From an uncultured Allobosea sp. (GTDB taxonomy: Bacteria; Pseudomonadota; Alphaproteobacteria; Rhizobiales; Beijerinckiaceae), in assembly GCF_945957345.1 (NCBI RefSeq), contig NZ_CAMFKW010000025.1, positions 1-64,000 of the forward strand: DNA of 64,000 nt, written 5' to 3'. Both the position numbers and the translations under genes were made by a program. Positions 40,943 to 50,625 of this stretch are shown one piece after another. Under the pieces are notes generated by a model. That model was not told the origin of the DNA. It made no database searches and saw only the letters and a list, made by a program, of their open reading frames with translations. Within the stretch, counting starts at the first letter, position 1. Each line of letters begins with the position of its first letter.

Positions 40943-42889
40943 GTGAACGTCTTCCTCCAGGCCGCCGGACGCGGCCGCTTTCTGCTATCCGCTTCCTGCC
41001 TTGCCATCGCCGGTGCTGCTGCCCCGGCTTTCGCTCAGAGCGCGCCCGCAACCGTGGCCCTCGATGAGATCGTCGTCAGCGCCACGGGCACGCCGACCCC
41101 GGCGCGCGAGATCGCGAGCTCCGTGACAGTGATCACCGCCAAGGAGATCGAACAACAGCAGCGCCGCACCCTGCCGCAGGCGCTGGCCGCCGTGCCGGGG
41201 CTCAACATCGTCCAGATCGGCGGCCCGGGCGGCCAGACCTCGGTCTTCATACGTGGCACCAACTCGAACCACGTCAAAGTCCTGATCGACGGCATCGAAG
41301 CCAATGACGCCTCGACGCCGAACCGCGCCTTCGATTTCGGCTCGATGGTGACCGACGATATCGAGCGCATCGAAGTTTTGCGTGGACCTCAGAGCGGCCT
41401 CTACGGCGCCAATGCGATCGGTGGTGTGGTCTCGATCACCACGAAGCGCGGCGAAGGCCCGCCGAAGGTGACGGCCCGCGTCGAGGCCGGCTCGCAAGGC
41501 ACCTTCAATCAGTCAGCCGGCTTCAGCGGTGGCGACGATCGCTTCAACTACGCCTTCAATGTCGCCCATAACCGCTCGGACTCGACCGATTCAGTTCCGC
41601 CAGGCCTGATTCCGCGGGGCGTGCGCGTACGGCCCTACGCCTATGATTCCTATACCTATTCCAGCCGGATCGGGGTCGCGCTCTCCGATACGCTCAGCCT
41701 CAACTGGGTCGGCCGCTATACCGATGGCAAGTTCCTGTCGGCCTATGATGCCGGGTTTCCGAGCCGCCCGACCGCCTATCGCTCCAGCCAGAACTATGCC
41801 CAGGCCTTTACGCGCGGCGAGATTGTCTGGGATCCGCTCGGTGGCCGTTTCGTCAATACCTTCGGCGTCTCCTATTCCAACCAGGATCGGTCGTCGCGGG
41901 CGCCTTCGGCGATGACCGGGCTCCTTGGATTGCCGACCGAGTATCTCGGCGAGCGCACCAAGCTCGACTGGCGCGGCAATCTCGAGATTGCCAAGGGTCA
42001 CAACGTCATCATGGGCCTGCAATATGAGCGCGAGCGGTTGGACACGACGAGCTTCGTCGCCTCCAACGGCAACAAGGCGGGCTATATCGAGTACCAGGGC
42101 AATATCCAGGACCGCTATTTCCTGGCGGCGAACACTCGCCATGACGTCGACGACGCCTATGGCGGCCACACCACCTGGCGCGTCGCGCCGGCGATGATCG
42201 TGCCGGGTACGGAGACCAGGCTGAAGGCGAGCTACGGCACCGGCTTCAAGGCGCCGACCCTGAGCGAGCTCTTCGTCGACTATCGCCCCGGCTTCAATTT
42301 CCACGGCAATCCCGACCTCAAGCCGGAGCAAAGCCGCGGCTGGGATCTCGGTTTCGAGCAGCCGCTTTTCGACAGGCGCCTGCTGGTCGGCGCGACCTGG
42401 TTCCAGAACCACATCGACAACCTGATCGTCACCAACGCCAAGGGCGATTCCTACGCGAATGTCGGCAGGGCGCGGACCAAGGGCGCCGAGGCCTTCGCGG
42501 CACTGGAAATCTCGCCGCAGTTCCGGATCCGCGGCGACTATACCTTCACCCTCGCCAGGGACGAGATCGCCCGGCAGGAGCTGCTGCGCCGGCCGCGTCA
42601 TAAGGCGAGCCTGACCGCGACCTGGACGCCGATCGAGAAGCTCAGCCTCTCGACGACGCTGATCTATGTGGGCTCCTGGGTCGACGGCAATCGCGACTTC
42701 TCGGTGCGCCGCCTGAACGCCAAGGGGGCGACGCTGGTCAACCTCGCCGCGGAATACAAGGCGACCGATAAGGTGACGGTTTTCGGACGGATCGATAACC
42801 TCTTCGACAAGCGCTGGGAGAATCCGGTCGGCTTCCTCGTGCCGGGCTTCGGCGCCTTTGGTGGTATCAGGGTGGCCTTCGGCGGATGA
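40943..42889 (+). CDS. btuB: TonB-dependent vitamin B12 receptor (BtuB)
   Basis: Outer-membrane receptor that brings cobalamin into the periplasm using TonB energy. The product is about 648 aa. It has a signal peptide (GRFLLSASCLAIAGAAAPAFA-Q), a TonB box-like LDEIVVSAT, the plug domain (LPQALAAVPGLNIVQIGGPGGQTSVFIRGTNSNHVKVLIDGIEAND, RIEVLRGPQSGLYGANAIGGVV) and a 22-strand barrel ending FGGIRVAFGG. The GTG at 40943 is preceded by GAGG; an in-frame ATG at 40886 would add 19 residues that do not look like a signal peptide. The stop overlaps the next start (ATGA). Expression is under the riboswitch. Confidence 0.93.
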   Translation: MNVFLQAAGRGRFLLSASCLAIAGAAAPAFAQSAPATVALDEIVVSATGTPTPAREIASSVTVITAKEIEQQQRRTLPQALAAVPGLNIVQIGGPGGQTSVFIRGTNSNHVKVLIDGIEANDASTPNRAFDFGSMVTDDIERIEVLRGPQSGLYGANAIGGVVSITTKRGEGPPKVTARVEAGSQGTFNQSAGFSGGDDRFNYAFNVAHNRSDSTDSVPPGLIPRGVRVRPYAYDSYTYSSRIGVALSDTLSLNWVGRYTDGKFLSAYDAGFPSRPTAYRSSQNYAQAFTRGEIVWDPLGGRFVNTFGVSYSNQDRSSRAPSAMTGLLGLPTEYLGERTKLDWRGNLEIAKGHNVIMGLQYERERLDTTSFVASNGNKAGYIEYQGNIQDRYFLAANTRHDVDDAYGGHTTWRVAPAMIVPGTETRLKASYGTGFKAPTLSELFVDYRPGFNFHGNPDLKPEQSRGWDLGFEQPLFDRRLLVGATWFQNHIDNLIVTNAKGDSYANVGRARTKGAEAFAALEISPQFRIRGDYTFTLARDEIARQELLRRPRHKASLTATWTPIEKLSLSTTLIYVGSWVDGNRDFSVRRLNAKGATLVNLAAEYKATDKVTVFGRIDNLFDKRWENPVGFLVPGFGAFGGIRVAFGG

Positions 42890-43758
42890 GACGGTTTCGC
42901 GCACGGCACCGGACGCCTGGCTTGATTTTCGCTGCGGTGCTTGCCGGCACCGTGGCGGGGATGCTGCCGGCGCAGGCTGTTTCGGCCGCGCCGAAGCCGG
43001 CGCGCATCGTCTCGCTCAACCTGTGCACGGACGAGCTCGTGCTGCGTCTCGCCGATCGCGCCCGCATCGCCTCCGTTACCTGGCTGTCGCGCGATCCGCG
43101 CAACGCCAATATGGCGGAGGCGGCACGGGCGGTCGGGGTCAATCACGGCCTCGCGGAAGAGGTCTTGGCCGCAAAGCCCGATCTCGTCGTCGCCGGCGCC
43201 TATACCACCCGAACGACGGCCGCCCTGCTGAAGCGCACCGGCATTCCGGTGCGCGAGTTCGGCGTGCCGCGCAACATCGCCGAGATGCGCGCCCAGATCA
43301 CAGAGATGGCGGCGCTCATCGGCGAGGAGGAGCGGGGCACCAGGCTGGTCGCCGAAATCGACGCGCGCCTGGCGGCGATCGCTGCTAAGCGGCCGATAGA
43401 ACATCCCCGAGCCATCGTGCTGCGGCCCAACGGCTTCACCGTCGGGCGGGGCTCGCTGGTCGACGAGATCCTGACGACGGCCGGCCTCGACAACATCGCC
43501 GCCAGCCTGGGAATCGAGAGCTACGGCCAGATTGCGCTGGAGACCGTCGCGCTCGGCGGTGCACAGATGCTGATCCTCAACGATACGCCGGACGGGCCGC
43601 CCTCGCTCGCCAACGAGATTCTGCATCATCCGCTGATCGTGAAGCTCGGCGCCCGGCTGAAGCTGATCGCTTTGCCATCGCGGCTCTGGACCTGCGCCGG
43701 CCCCAGCGTGCTCGATGCCGTCGACCTGCTGGCCAAGGCCGCCGGGGACGTCCGATGA
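42886..43758 (+). CDS. btuF: Vitamin B12 ABC transporter substrate-binding protein (BtuF)
   Basis: A 290-aa periplasmic helical-backbone binding protein that delivers cobalamin to BtuCD. Signal peptide residues 1-35 (LIFAAVLAGTVAGMLPAQAVSA). The mature protein starts RIVSLNLCTDELVLRLADRARIASVTWLSRD, typical of the BtuF/FhuD fold, with YTTRTTAALLKRTGIPV. It overlaps btuB and btuC starts by 4 bases each. The size is normal. Confidence 0.9.
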   Translation: MRRFRARHRTPGLIFAAVLAGTVAGMLPAQAVSAAPKPARIVSLNLCTDELVLRLADRARIASVTWLSRDPRNANMAEAARAVGVNHGLAEEVLAAKPDLVVAGAYTTRTTAALLKRTGIPVREFGVPRNIAEMRAQITEMAALIGEEERGTRLVAEIDARLAAIAAKRPIEHPRAIVLRPNGFTVGRGSLVDEILTTAGLDNIAASLGIESYGQIALETVALGGAQMLILNDTPDGPPSLANEILHHPLIVKLGARLKLIALPSRLWTCAGPSVLDAVDLLAKAAGDVR

Positions 43759-44762
43759 AAGCGGCGGCGCTCCGAACACCGCCGCTGCTGGTTGCGCTGC
43801 TCGTGCTGGCGATGCTCGCCGTCTTCGCGCTGTCGGTCGCCATCGGCTATGCGTCGCTCGATCTCGGCACGGCTTTTGGCGACCTGCTTGCCGGGCGGCC
43901 GACACTGCCGGCGCTGGTCCTGTGGGAATTGCGTTTGCCGCGCGCCATGCTCGGAGCGCTGGTCGGTTTCAGCCTCGGTCTCTCGGGGGCGGCGCTGCAA
44001 GGATTGCTGCGCAATCCTCTGGCCGAGCCCGGCGTCATCGGCGTCTCCAGCGCCGCCGCCTTCGGGGCGGTGCTGACCTTCTATTCCGGACTCTCCGCCA
44101 GCTTTGCGCTTGCCCTGCCGCTCGGCGGCATCGCGGGGGCCATTCTGGCGACACTGCTGCTTTTCATCCTGCTCGGGCGCGGCGCCGGCACCGCGACCCT
44201 GATTCTCGCCGGCGTCGCGCTCAACAGCTTTGCGGGGGCTGCGACCGCGCTGGCGCTGAACCTCGCGCCCAACCCTTATGCCGCGCTGGAAATCGTGTTC
44301 TGGCTGATGGGATCGCTCGCCGACCGCAGCCTCAACCATGTCCTGCTCGCCCTGCCGCTGATGCTGGTCGGCTGGGGCCTGCTGCTCTCGACCGCGCCGG
44401 CTCTCGATGCGCTGACGCTGGGCGAGGACACGGCGGCCAGCCTCGGCGTCGATCTGGCCTGGCTGCGTGCGCGATTGATCGGCGGCACGGCGCTTGCGGT
44501 CGGCAGCGCGGTGGCGGTGGCGGGCGCGATCGGTTTCGTCGGCCTGGTCGTGCCGCATCTGTTGCGGCCTCTGGTGGGCAACCGGCCCGGCCGATTGCTC
44601 CTGGTCAGCGGCTTCGGCGGCGCCATCCTGGTGCTGCTGGCCGACACGGCGCTCCGGCTGGCGCCTATCCGCCCGGAACTCAAGCTCGGCGTGGTGACGG
44701 CGTTGATCGGCGCGCCCTTCCTGTTCAGCCTCGTCGACCGCATGCGGCGGGAGGCGCGATGA
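43755..44762 (+). CDS. btuC: Vitamin B12 ABC transporter permease (BtuC)
   Basis: A 335-aa FecCD-type permease with about ten membrane helices. Motifs are LWELRLPRAMLGALVGFSLGLSGAALQGLLRNPLAEPGVIGVSSAAAFGA in the first half and GAIGFVGLVVPHLLRP near the C-terminus, which is the ATPase contact loop. The start overlaps btuF and the end overlaps btuD by 4 bases. It forms the channel for B12. Confidence 0.94.
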   Translation: MKAAALRTPPLLVALLVLAMLAVFALSVAIGYASLDLGTAFGDLLAGRPTLPALVLWELRLPRAMLGALVGFSLGLSGAALQGLLRNPLAEPGVIGVSSAAAFGAVLTFYSGLSASFALALPLGGIAGAILATLLLFILLGRGAGTATLILAGVALNSFAGAATALALNLAPNPYAALEIVFWLMGSLADRSLNHVLLALPLMLVGWGLLLSTAPALDALTLGEDTAASLGVDLAWLRARLIGGTALAVGSAVAVAGAIGFVGLVVPHLLRPLVGNRPGRLLLVSGFGGAILVLLADTALRLAPIRPELKLGVVTALIGAPFLFSLVDRMRREAR

Positions 44763-45556
44763 CCATCGAGGCTCGCAACCTCTCCATCGCGTTCGGCAGC
44801 AAGACTGTCTTGCAGGATGTCGACCTCGACCTGAGACCCGGCGAGTGCCTGGGGCTGATCGGCCCCAACGGCGCCGGCAAGACCACATTGCTGCGCATCC
44901 TCGCCGGTCTCGCCCGACCGGCTGCGGGCACGCTGCGCTATGACGGGCAGAGCGCGGCCGCGCTCGGCCGCCCGGCGCTCGCCCGGCGCATCGCCTATCT
45001 CGCGCAGGGCGGGGAGGCGGCCTGGCCGCTCTCGGTCGAGGCGGTGGTCGGGCTCGGGCGCCTGCCGCATCGACGGCCTCTCGCCGGAGCGAAGCCTGAC
45101 GATGCGGCGGCGATCATGCGGGCGCTGCAGGTTTGCGACGTCGCCGATCTGACCGACCGGACGCTCGGGACGCTCTCCGGCGGCGAGCAGCGGCGCGTGC
45201 TGCTGGCGCGGGCCCTGGCTGTCGAGGCGCCTTATCTCCTCGCCGATGAACCATTGGCAGGGCTCGATCCGCTGCACCAACTTGAAGTGATGGAGCTCCT
45301 GCGCCGCACCGCCCGGCGCGGGGCCGGCGTCGTCGTCGTGCTGCATGATCTCACACTCGCCGCCCGCTTCTGCGATCGGTTAGCCCTGCTGGACCATGGC
45401 AGCTTGATCGCGGCGGGCACACCGGCCGAGGTTCTCGACGACACGCAACTGGCGGCGGTCTTCGGCATCACGGCCCTCCGCGGCAGCCACGAAGGCGAGC
45501 CTTTCCTTCTGCCCTGGCGGGCCGCACCCGACGGAACCGACGACGATGAACGATAG
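44759..45556 (+). CDS. btuD: Vitamin B12 ABC transporter ATP-binding protein (BtuD)
   Basis: A 265-aa ATPase. Walker A GPNGAGKTT, the Q-loop region AYLAQGGEAAWPLS, the signature LSGGEQRRVLLARAL, Walker B YLLADEPLAGLDP and the His switch VVLHDLTLAARF are all intact. It overlaps btuC by 4 bases. The 3' end overlaps the next gene by 11 bases, so a fifth gene is co-translated. Confidence 0.94.
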   Translation: MTIEARNLSIAFGSKTVLQDVDLDLRPGECLGLIGPNGAGKTTLLRILAGLARPAAGTLRYDGQSAAALGRPALARRIAYLAQGGEAAWPLSVEAVVGLGRLPHRRPLAGAKPDDAAAIMRALQVCDVADLTDRTLGTLSGGEQRRVLLARALAVEAPYLLADEPLAGLDPLHQLEVMELLRRTARRGAGVVVVLHDLTLAARFCDRLALLDHGSLIAAGTPAEVLDDTQLAAVFGITALRGSHEGEPFLLPWRAAPDGTDDDER

Positions 45557-46565
45557 CGAAGCGATCCGTGCCGTCCTGCGTGAGCACCTCCTGGACGAAA
45601 CCAGCCAATGGAATCTGGGCACCTTCGGTGCCATCGCCGAATTCATGCGTGACCCCGGAGAGCCGGTCGCGATCGTCGACGAGCCGGGGCGCCTTTCGGC
45701 AGCAACCGTGCGCGGCGGCATCGGCTTCGCCAGGCTCGATGGCCTGCGCTTGTCCGCCTCGGAAACTGCGGTGGGCACGGCCTGGAGCCATCGCGTGGCG
45801 CTCTGCCTGCCTGAAGCCTCCTGCGCGATGAACCGGCGCGCCGCGCTGACTGAACTCGGCCCCGACAGCGATGCGTTGCGGCCTGAGGACAGCGGCGCCA
45901 TCCTGTTCGACATGGGGCTCGGCACGCTCCAGTCCGATATCTGCATCCGCACGGACGATCCTGCGCTGATCAAGGTACTGCGTGCTGCCACCGGCCGATC
46001 CCTGTTCGAGCCCGGCAACCCGTCCATGCCGGCAATCGTCGTGGCCGGGCCGCATCGCGTTTTCATCGCCCGGATCGGGCGCTGCGAGGTTTATCAGCCG
46101 ATTCCACCGGCCGACGGCAAATCTCCCGAGGGGCCGCATACCCATGTGCTGCCGCAATTGCTGCGGGCGGGCCGCACCCATGCCGCGACAGAGCCTATGC
46201 CTGTGGGTTATGTGCCCTGTGCCCATCTCGTGCCCGCCCACCCGCTGAAGGACATGATGGGGCGGAGACGTCAGTTCGACCGCCTGGCCTTCGACCGTTT
46301 CGAGGATCTTCTGGTCCGCTTCGGCGCTCCAGAACTGGTGGAGGCGAAGCGCGTGGTAAGGGAACTGCTGGCAAGCGACACGCCGCCAGATGCTTTTTCG
46401 TTGCCGCCGAACCGGTTCGGGCGCAGCGCGGTCAAGGTCGCCTTGCGTCAGCAGAAAGAGCTCCAGGGAGCTGGTGTTCGTTTGCGGGACTGGCTCCGTT
46501 GCCACGATCCACGCGACGGCCTGGATCCGGGTGAGGGGAGCATGGACGATTACGGTCACGGTTGA
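45546..46565 (+). CDS. Conserved-looking protein of unknown function at the end of the B12 operon
   Basis: A 339-aa soluble protein with no signal peptide or membrane segment and no family I can name with confidence. It begins MNDSEAIRAVLREHLLDETSQWNLGTFGAIAEFMRDPGEPVAIVDEPG and has a Cys-containing stretch LCLPEASCAMNRRAALTELGPDSDALR. Its His-rich segment HTHVLPQLLRAGRTHAATEPMPVGYVPCAHLVPAHP could bind metal or a corrin. It overlaps btuD by 11 bases, so it shares riboswitch control and should act in B12 uptake, processing or use. The function is unknown. Confidence 0.75.
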   Translation: MNDSEAIRAVLREHLLDETSQWNLGTFGAIAEFMRDPGEPVAIVDEPGRLSAATVRGGIGFARLDGLRLSASETAVGTAWSHRVALCLPEASCAMNRRAALTELGPDSDALRPEDSGAILFDMGLGTLQSDICIRTDDPALIKVLRAATGRSLFEPGNPSMPAIVVAGPHRVFIARIGRCEVYQPIPPADGKSPEGPHTHVLPQLLRAGRTHAATEPMPVGYVPCAHLVPAHPLKDMMGRRRQFDRLAFDRFEDLLVRFGAPELVEAKRVVRELLASDTPPDAFSLPPNRFGRSAVKVALRQQKELQGAGVRLRDWLRCHDPRDGLDPGEGSMDDYGHG

Positions 46566-46794
46566 GCCGGAACGAATAGCCCAAACCGACACGCGCTCCT
46601 CGCGACTTGCCGCTTGAGGCGACGTTCCGCGGGAAACGGACCGATCGTCGCCGTCGTCGGATGCAGCGCTCGCAGCGCAGGTCGTGATATGCGAGGAAGC
46701 TGCGCGCAGCGGCATGCTCAGGGCTGAGGCAGCCAGGGCATGAATTTCAACCGCAGCGGTCAGATCTTCAGAAGAGAGGAAAGCCACGCGGAAG

Positions 46795-46868
46795 TGGCTG
46801 GGGGACTAGGATTCGAACCTAGACAACCAGAGTCAGAGTCTGGGGTCCTACCGTTAGACGATCCCCCA
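46795..46868 (-). tRNA. tRNA-Gln (CUG anticodon)
   Basis: Cloverleaf read on the minus strand. Acceptor TGGGGGA (46868-46862) pairs with TCCCCCA (46805-46799), discriminator G, and CCA is encoded (46797-46795). The anticodon stem CCAGA/TCTGG holds the loop CTCTGAC with anticodon CTG, and the T arm is CTAGG-TTCGAAT-CCTAG. It reads CAG codons. The gene stands alone between the B12 operon and the M20 peptidase gene. Confidence 0.95.
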
Positions 46869-47272
46869 ACGACAGGGCGCTTTCGTGCGGCGCCGCGTTG
46901 GTGAGCCGGGGTCTAATCAAAGCGGTCCGGCTTGGCAAGAGCAGAATTCACCCTCGGTGCAAAACGCTTCACAGAAATGTCGCCAACCAGCGCTTCCTCT
47001 CGCCAGTTGCGCTGGATAGGGCTCGGTCTTTCCGATTTGGGAGGTAAGCGGAGATGGAGACCGAGGCGGGAAGAGGCATTGTTGAGCTCTCAGAGAGATA
47101 GTTCTCTGCTGCGCGACGAAGCTGCGCGGTGCGGGCGCTGTGTTCCCCCGAAGATGCGACCGGCCGCTCCCGCCGGCTTGTATGACCGAGAAACTGGGTT
47201 GCGCCTCCGGCCTGCGTTCCGCGCATGAAAACCGCCTTGCGCGGCAAGGGCTTCTTCGGAGAACATCGCGGC
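46869..47272. other. Intergenic region between tRNA-Gln and the M20 peptidase gene
   Basis: About 400 bases. On the minus strand upstream of the tRNA there is TTGCCA and TTAGAC with 16 bases between, a weak promoter match. I see no gene or RNA family in it. An in-frame ATG at 47225 would extend the M20 gene into it by 16 codons. Confidence 0.4.
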
Positions 47273-48385
47273 ATGAATCAGCAAGAAGCCGCCGCCGCGC
47301 TCTCCGTCTGGGTTGCGCTCGAAAGTCCCACCAGCCATCCCGCCGGGGTCAACGGCATGATGGACCTCGTTCAGAAGGAGGTCGCAGGGCTGCCGATCGC
47401 GGCCGAGCGCATTCCGGGGCGCGACGGGCTCGGCGACATGGTCCTGCTGCGTGCAGGCCTCGACAATGGCCAGCCGGGCGTAGCCGTGATGTCGCATCTC
47501 GACACTGTTCACCCGGTCGGCACCAGCGCCAAGGAACTGCCGGTGCGGATCGAGGGCGACCGGCTCTATGGCCCCGGCGTCTACGACATGAAGGGCGGCG
47601 CCTGGCTCGCTTTGCAGGCCTTCAAGCAGGTAGCTGCAGCGGGCTCGGCCAAGCGGCCGATGACCTTCCTGTTCACGCCGGACGAGGAGATCGGCTCGCC
47701 GACCAGCCGGGCGCTGATCGAGGAGATCGGGCGCGGATCGAAGGCGGTGCTCGTCACCGAGCCGGCGCGGCAGGGTGGCAAGATCGTGACGGCTCGCAAG
47801 GGCGTCGGCCGTTTCGATGTCCGGCTCGAAGGCCGGCCGGCCCATGCCGGCTCGAAACACGCTGACGGACGCAGCGCGATTCGCGAGGCGGCGCACCAGA
47901 TCCTCGCGATCGAGGGCATGACCGATTATGCGCGCGGGATCACCACCAGCGTGGCGCTGGTTGGCGGTGGCACGGCAGCGAATGTCATCCCGCAGCATGC
48001 CTGGTTCAGCGTCGATTGCCGCGTGACCACGCTCGCCGACGGCACGATGATGGAGAACCGCATCCTCAGCCTGAAGCCGCATGATCCGGACGTCCAGTTG
48101 CGCATCACCGGCGGCATGAACAGGCCGCCCTATGAGAAATCGGCGGCGGTCGCGGAGCTGTTCGAGCTGGCACGCAAGGTTGCGGTCGATGTCGGTTTCG
48201 ACCTGCAGGATTGCCCGATGACCGGCGGCGGCTCGGACGGCAATTTCACCGCCGCACTCGGCGTTCCCACTCTCGATGGGCTCGGCATCGATGGCGACGG
48301 TGCGCATACCTTGCAGGAATACGGACTGATCTCCTCGATCGCGCAACGGCAGGCATTGATGAAGGGCTTGCTGGAGACGATCTGA
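47273..48385 (+). CDS. M20 family zinc metallopeptidase (carboxypeptidase G2-like)
   Basis: A 370-aa cytoplasmic metallopeptidase/deacylase. Metal-ligand motifs are VMSHLDTVHPVG (His75), GPGVYDMKGG (Asp), FTPDEEIGSP (Glu-Glu) and a C-terminal DGDGAHTLQEYG (His). The dimerisation domain occupies the middle (RFDVRLEGRPAHAGSKHADGRSAIREAAHQIL), fitting the M20 fold. The ATG at 47273 has GGAG upstream at 11 bases; an earlier in-frame ATG at 47225 lacks a site. The substrate cannot be told; many members cleave N-acyl or aminobenzoyl-glutamate bonds. Confidence 0.9.
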   Translation: MNQQEAAAALSVWVALESPTSHPAGVNGMMDLVQKEVAGLPIAAERIPGRDGLGDMVLLRAGLDNGQPGVAVMSHLDTVHPVGTSAKELPVRIEGDRLYGPGVYDMKGGAWLALQAFKQVAAAGSAKRPMTFLFTPDEEIGSPTSRALIEEIGRGSKAVLVTEPARQGGKIVTARKGVGRFDVRLEGRPAHAGSKHADGRSAIREAAHQILAIEGMTDYARGITTSVALVGGGTAANVIPQHAWFSVDCRVTTLADGTMMENRILSLKPHDPDVQLRITGGMNRPPYEKSAAVAELFELARKVAVDVGFDLQDCPMTGGGSDGNFTAALGVPTLDGLGIDGDGAHTLQEYGLISSIAQRQALMKGLLETI

Positions 48386-48417
48386 GCCTGGTCCGCTCGC
48401 CTCTGGGCAGCGGGCAA

Positions 48418-48450
48418 GAAAAAAGCCCCTCGCGTCGCGAGGGGCTTTCT
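48418..48450. terminator. Bidirectional terminator between M20 gene and accC
   Basis: Stem AGCCCCTCGC/GCGAGGGGCT (48424-48446) with a three-base loop, flanked by an A run on one side (48418-48424) and TTTCT on the other, between convergent genes ending at 48385 and 48474. Confidence 0.85.
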
Positions 48451-48473
48451 CATGTCGGGAACTGCCCAAAGCC

Positions 48474-49835
48474 TCAGGCTTCCGGCTCGCCCATTCCGCC
48501 GGCGGCGAGGAATTTCTCGAGCCAGTGGATGTTGTAGTCGCCGTTGAGGATGTCCGGGTTGCGCACCAGCGTGCGGAACAGCGGCAGCGTCGTGTCGACG
48601 CCGTCGACGACGAACTCGTCGAGCGAGCGGCGCAGGCGCATCAGGCATTCGTCGCGGTTGCGGCCGTGGACGATCAGCTTGCCGACGAGCGAGTCGTAAT
48701 GCGGCGGGATCGTGTAGCCCTGATAGGCGGCGGAATCGACGCGCACGCCGAGGCCGCCAGGCGTATGGAACGAGGCGATCTTGCCGGGTGAGGGCCGGAA
48801 GGTGGACGGATGCTCGGCATTGACCCGGCACTCGATGGCATGGCCCTCGATGACGATGTCGGATTGCTTGAGCGAAAGCGGCGCGCCCGCGGCAATGCGG
48901 ATCTGCTCGTTGACGAGGTCGATCCCGGTGATCATCTCGGTGACCGGATGTTCGACCTGGATGCGGGTGTTCATCTCGATGAAGTAGAACTCGCCGTCCT
49001 CGTAGAGAAACTCGATCGTGCCGGCGCCGCGATACTGCAACTCGCACATCGCCTTGGCGCAGATCTCGCCGATCCGGTCGCGCTCGCCGGCATTGAGAGC
49101 GGGCGAGGGGCCTTCCTCCCAGACCTTCTGGTGGCGACGCTGCAGCGAGCAGTCGCGCTCGCCGAGATGGATCGCGTGGCCGCGACCATCTCCGAGCACC
49201 TGGATCTCGATATGGCGCGGCTTTTCGAGATATTTCTCGATATAGACCGCGTCGTCGCCGAAATTGGCCTTGGCTTCGCTGCGGGCCGTGGCGAGCAGGA
49301 CGGGGAGTTCCTCCTCGTTCCGCACGACCTTCATGCCCTTGCCGCCGCCGCCGGAGGCCGCCTTGATGATGACCGGGAAGCCGATCTCCCGGATGATCTT
49401 CAGGGCCTCGGCTTCGTCGCTGACGCCGCCCTCGGAGCCCGGCACGCAGGGGATGCCAAGGCGTTTGGCGGTGCGCTTGGCTTCGATCTTGTCGCCCATC
49501 GAGCGGATATGCTCGGCCTTGGGGCCGATGAAGGCGATGTTGTGCCGGTCGAGGATGTCGGCGAAGCGGGCGTTCTCGGAGAGGAAGCCGTAGCCGGGAT
49601 GGACCGCATCGGCGCCGGTGATCTCGCAGGCGGCGATCAGGGCGGGGATGTTGAGATAGCTCTCGCGGGCCGGCGGCGGGCCGATGCAGACGCTCTCGTC
49701 GGCCAGGCGCACATGCATGGCGTTGGCGTCGGCCGTGGAATGCACCGCGACGGTCGCGATGCCGAGCTCCTTGGCGGCGCGCAGCACGCGCAGCGCGATC
49801 TCTCCACGGTTGGCGATCAGGATCTTGTCGAACAT
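48474..49835 (-). CDS. accC: Acetyl-CoA carboxylase, biotin carboxylase subunit
   Basis: Carboxylates the biotin on AccB with ATP and bicarbonate, the first step of fatty acid synthesis. The 453-aa product has the ATP-grasp domain with the glycine-rich loop [13 protein letters not shown], the [13 protein letters not shown] site and [22 protein letters not shown]. The ATG giving [17 protein letters not shown] is the conserved start; upstream in-frame codons are not conserved. It lies downstream of accB with 41 bases between. Confidence 0.97.
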   Translation of the reverse strand: MFDKILIANRGEIALRVLRAAKELGIATVAVHSTADANAMHVRLADESVCIGPPPARESYLNIPALIAACEITGADAVHPGYGFLSENARFADILDRHNIAFIGPKAEHIRSMGDKIEAKRTAKRLGIPCVPGSEGGVSDEAEALKIIREIGFPVIIKAASGGGGKGMKVVRNEEELPVLLATARSEAKANFGDDAVYIEKYLEKPRHIEIQVLGDGRGHAIHLGERDCSLQRRHQKVWEEGPSPALNAGERDRIGEICAKAMCELQYRGAGTIEFLYEDGEFYFIEMNTRIQVEHPVTEMITGIDLVNEQIRIAAGAPLSLKQSDIVIEGHAIECRVNAEHPSTFRPSPGKIASFHTPGGLGVRVDSAAYQGYTIPPHYDSLVGKLIVHGRNRDECLMRLRRSLDEFVVDGVDTTLPLFRTLVRNPDILNGDYNIHWLEKFLAAGGMGEPEA

Positions 49836-49876
49836 CTTGAAACCCAAATCGGACCCGACGGCGCGAGGCGCCGCGC

Positions 49877-50341
49877 TCACTCGATCACCAGCAGCGGTTC
49901 GCCGTATTCCACCGGCTGGCCGTCCTCGACCAGGATGGCCGTTACCTTGCCGGCGCGGGGCGCGACGATGTCGTTGAACGTCTTCATCGCCTCGACGAGC
50001 AGGATGCGCTCACCCTGCTTCACGACGCTGCCGATCTCGACGAAAGGCTTGGCATCGGGCGAGGGGCGGCGATAGGCGGTGCCGACCATCGGGGAGGGCA
50101 CGGCGCCGGGATGGGCGGCGGTCGGCTTGGCCTCTGTCGGGGCGGCAGCAGTGGCAGTGACCGGAGCCGGCATCGCCATCATCGGCGCGGCGGCAGGAAC
50201 CTGGACGGTCGTCGAGATATTGCGGGCAACGCGGACGCGCAGGTCGCCCTTCTCGACCTCGATCTCGGTGAGATCGGTCTGGTTCAGCAGCTCGGCGAGC
50301 TCGCGGACAAGTTCGGGGTCGATCGGGCTCTTTGTCGCCAT
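49877..50341 (-). CDS. accB: Acetyl-CoA carboxylase, biotin carboxyl carrier protein
   Basis: A 154-aa carrier whose biotin swings between AccC and the carboxyltransferase. Lys120 in the motif EAMKTFND is the biotinylation site. The N-terminal part contains the helical and Ala/Pro-rich linker ([25 protein letters not shown]) that is usual for AccB. The ATG giving [19 protein letters not shown] is typical; a GTG at 50353 would add four residues. It is upstream of accC, as in most bacteria; no aroQ lies between it and the dsbA-like gene. Confidence 0.96.
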   Translation of the reverse strand: MATKSPIDPELVRELAELLNQTDLTEIEVEKGDLRVRVARNISTTVQVPAAAPMMAMPAPVTATAAAPTEAKPTAAHPGAVPSPMVGTAYRRPSPDAKPFVEIGSVVKQGERILLVEAMKTFNDIVAPRAGKVTAILVEDGQPVEYGEPLLVIE

Positions 50342-50564
50342 GGCGGATGTCACCGTCTTCTTCGAATATTCGGATGGGCCTCGGCAAGCGCCGCGAGCCC
50401 GCTCATTCAGGTTCAGATGGCCTTCGCCGCCCGCCCTCCGTCACCAACCCGCGCGGGGCGTGCAGATCGGGGGAAATGTCCATTCAGGACGTGGACGGCG
50501 ACCATCGAGGGCGTTGATTCCGGCACCGCGCGCGGGCGGCAGGAGCCGCCCTCATAAACGTTGC

Positions 50565-50601
50565 GGGCCGGCAGGGGAAGCCTGAAGCTCCCTGCCGGCC
50601 C
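50565..50601 (-). terminator. GC hairpin downstream of the DsbA-like gene
   Basis: Perfect 12-base stem GGGCCGGCAGGG (50565-50576) and CCCTGCCGGCCC (50590-50601), 24 bases past the DsbA-like stop on the minus strand. There is no T run after it, so termination is likely but not certain. Confidence 0.55.
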
Positions 50602-50625
50602 GTTCGATCGTGTTGAAACGGCCTA

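Noticed and set aside
43715..44758. 613-codon version of BtuD
   Set aside because: The extension overlaps btuC in another frame; the ATG at 44759 overlaps the btuC stop by 4 bases and gives a normal ATPase.
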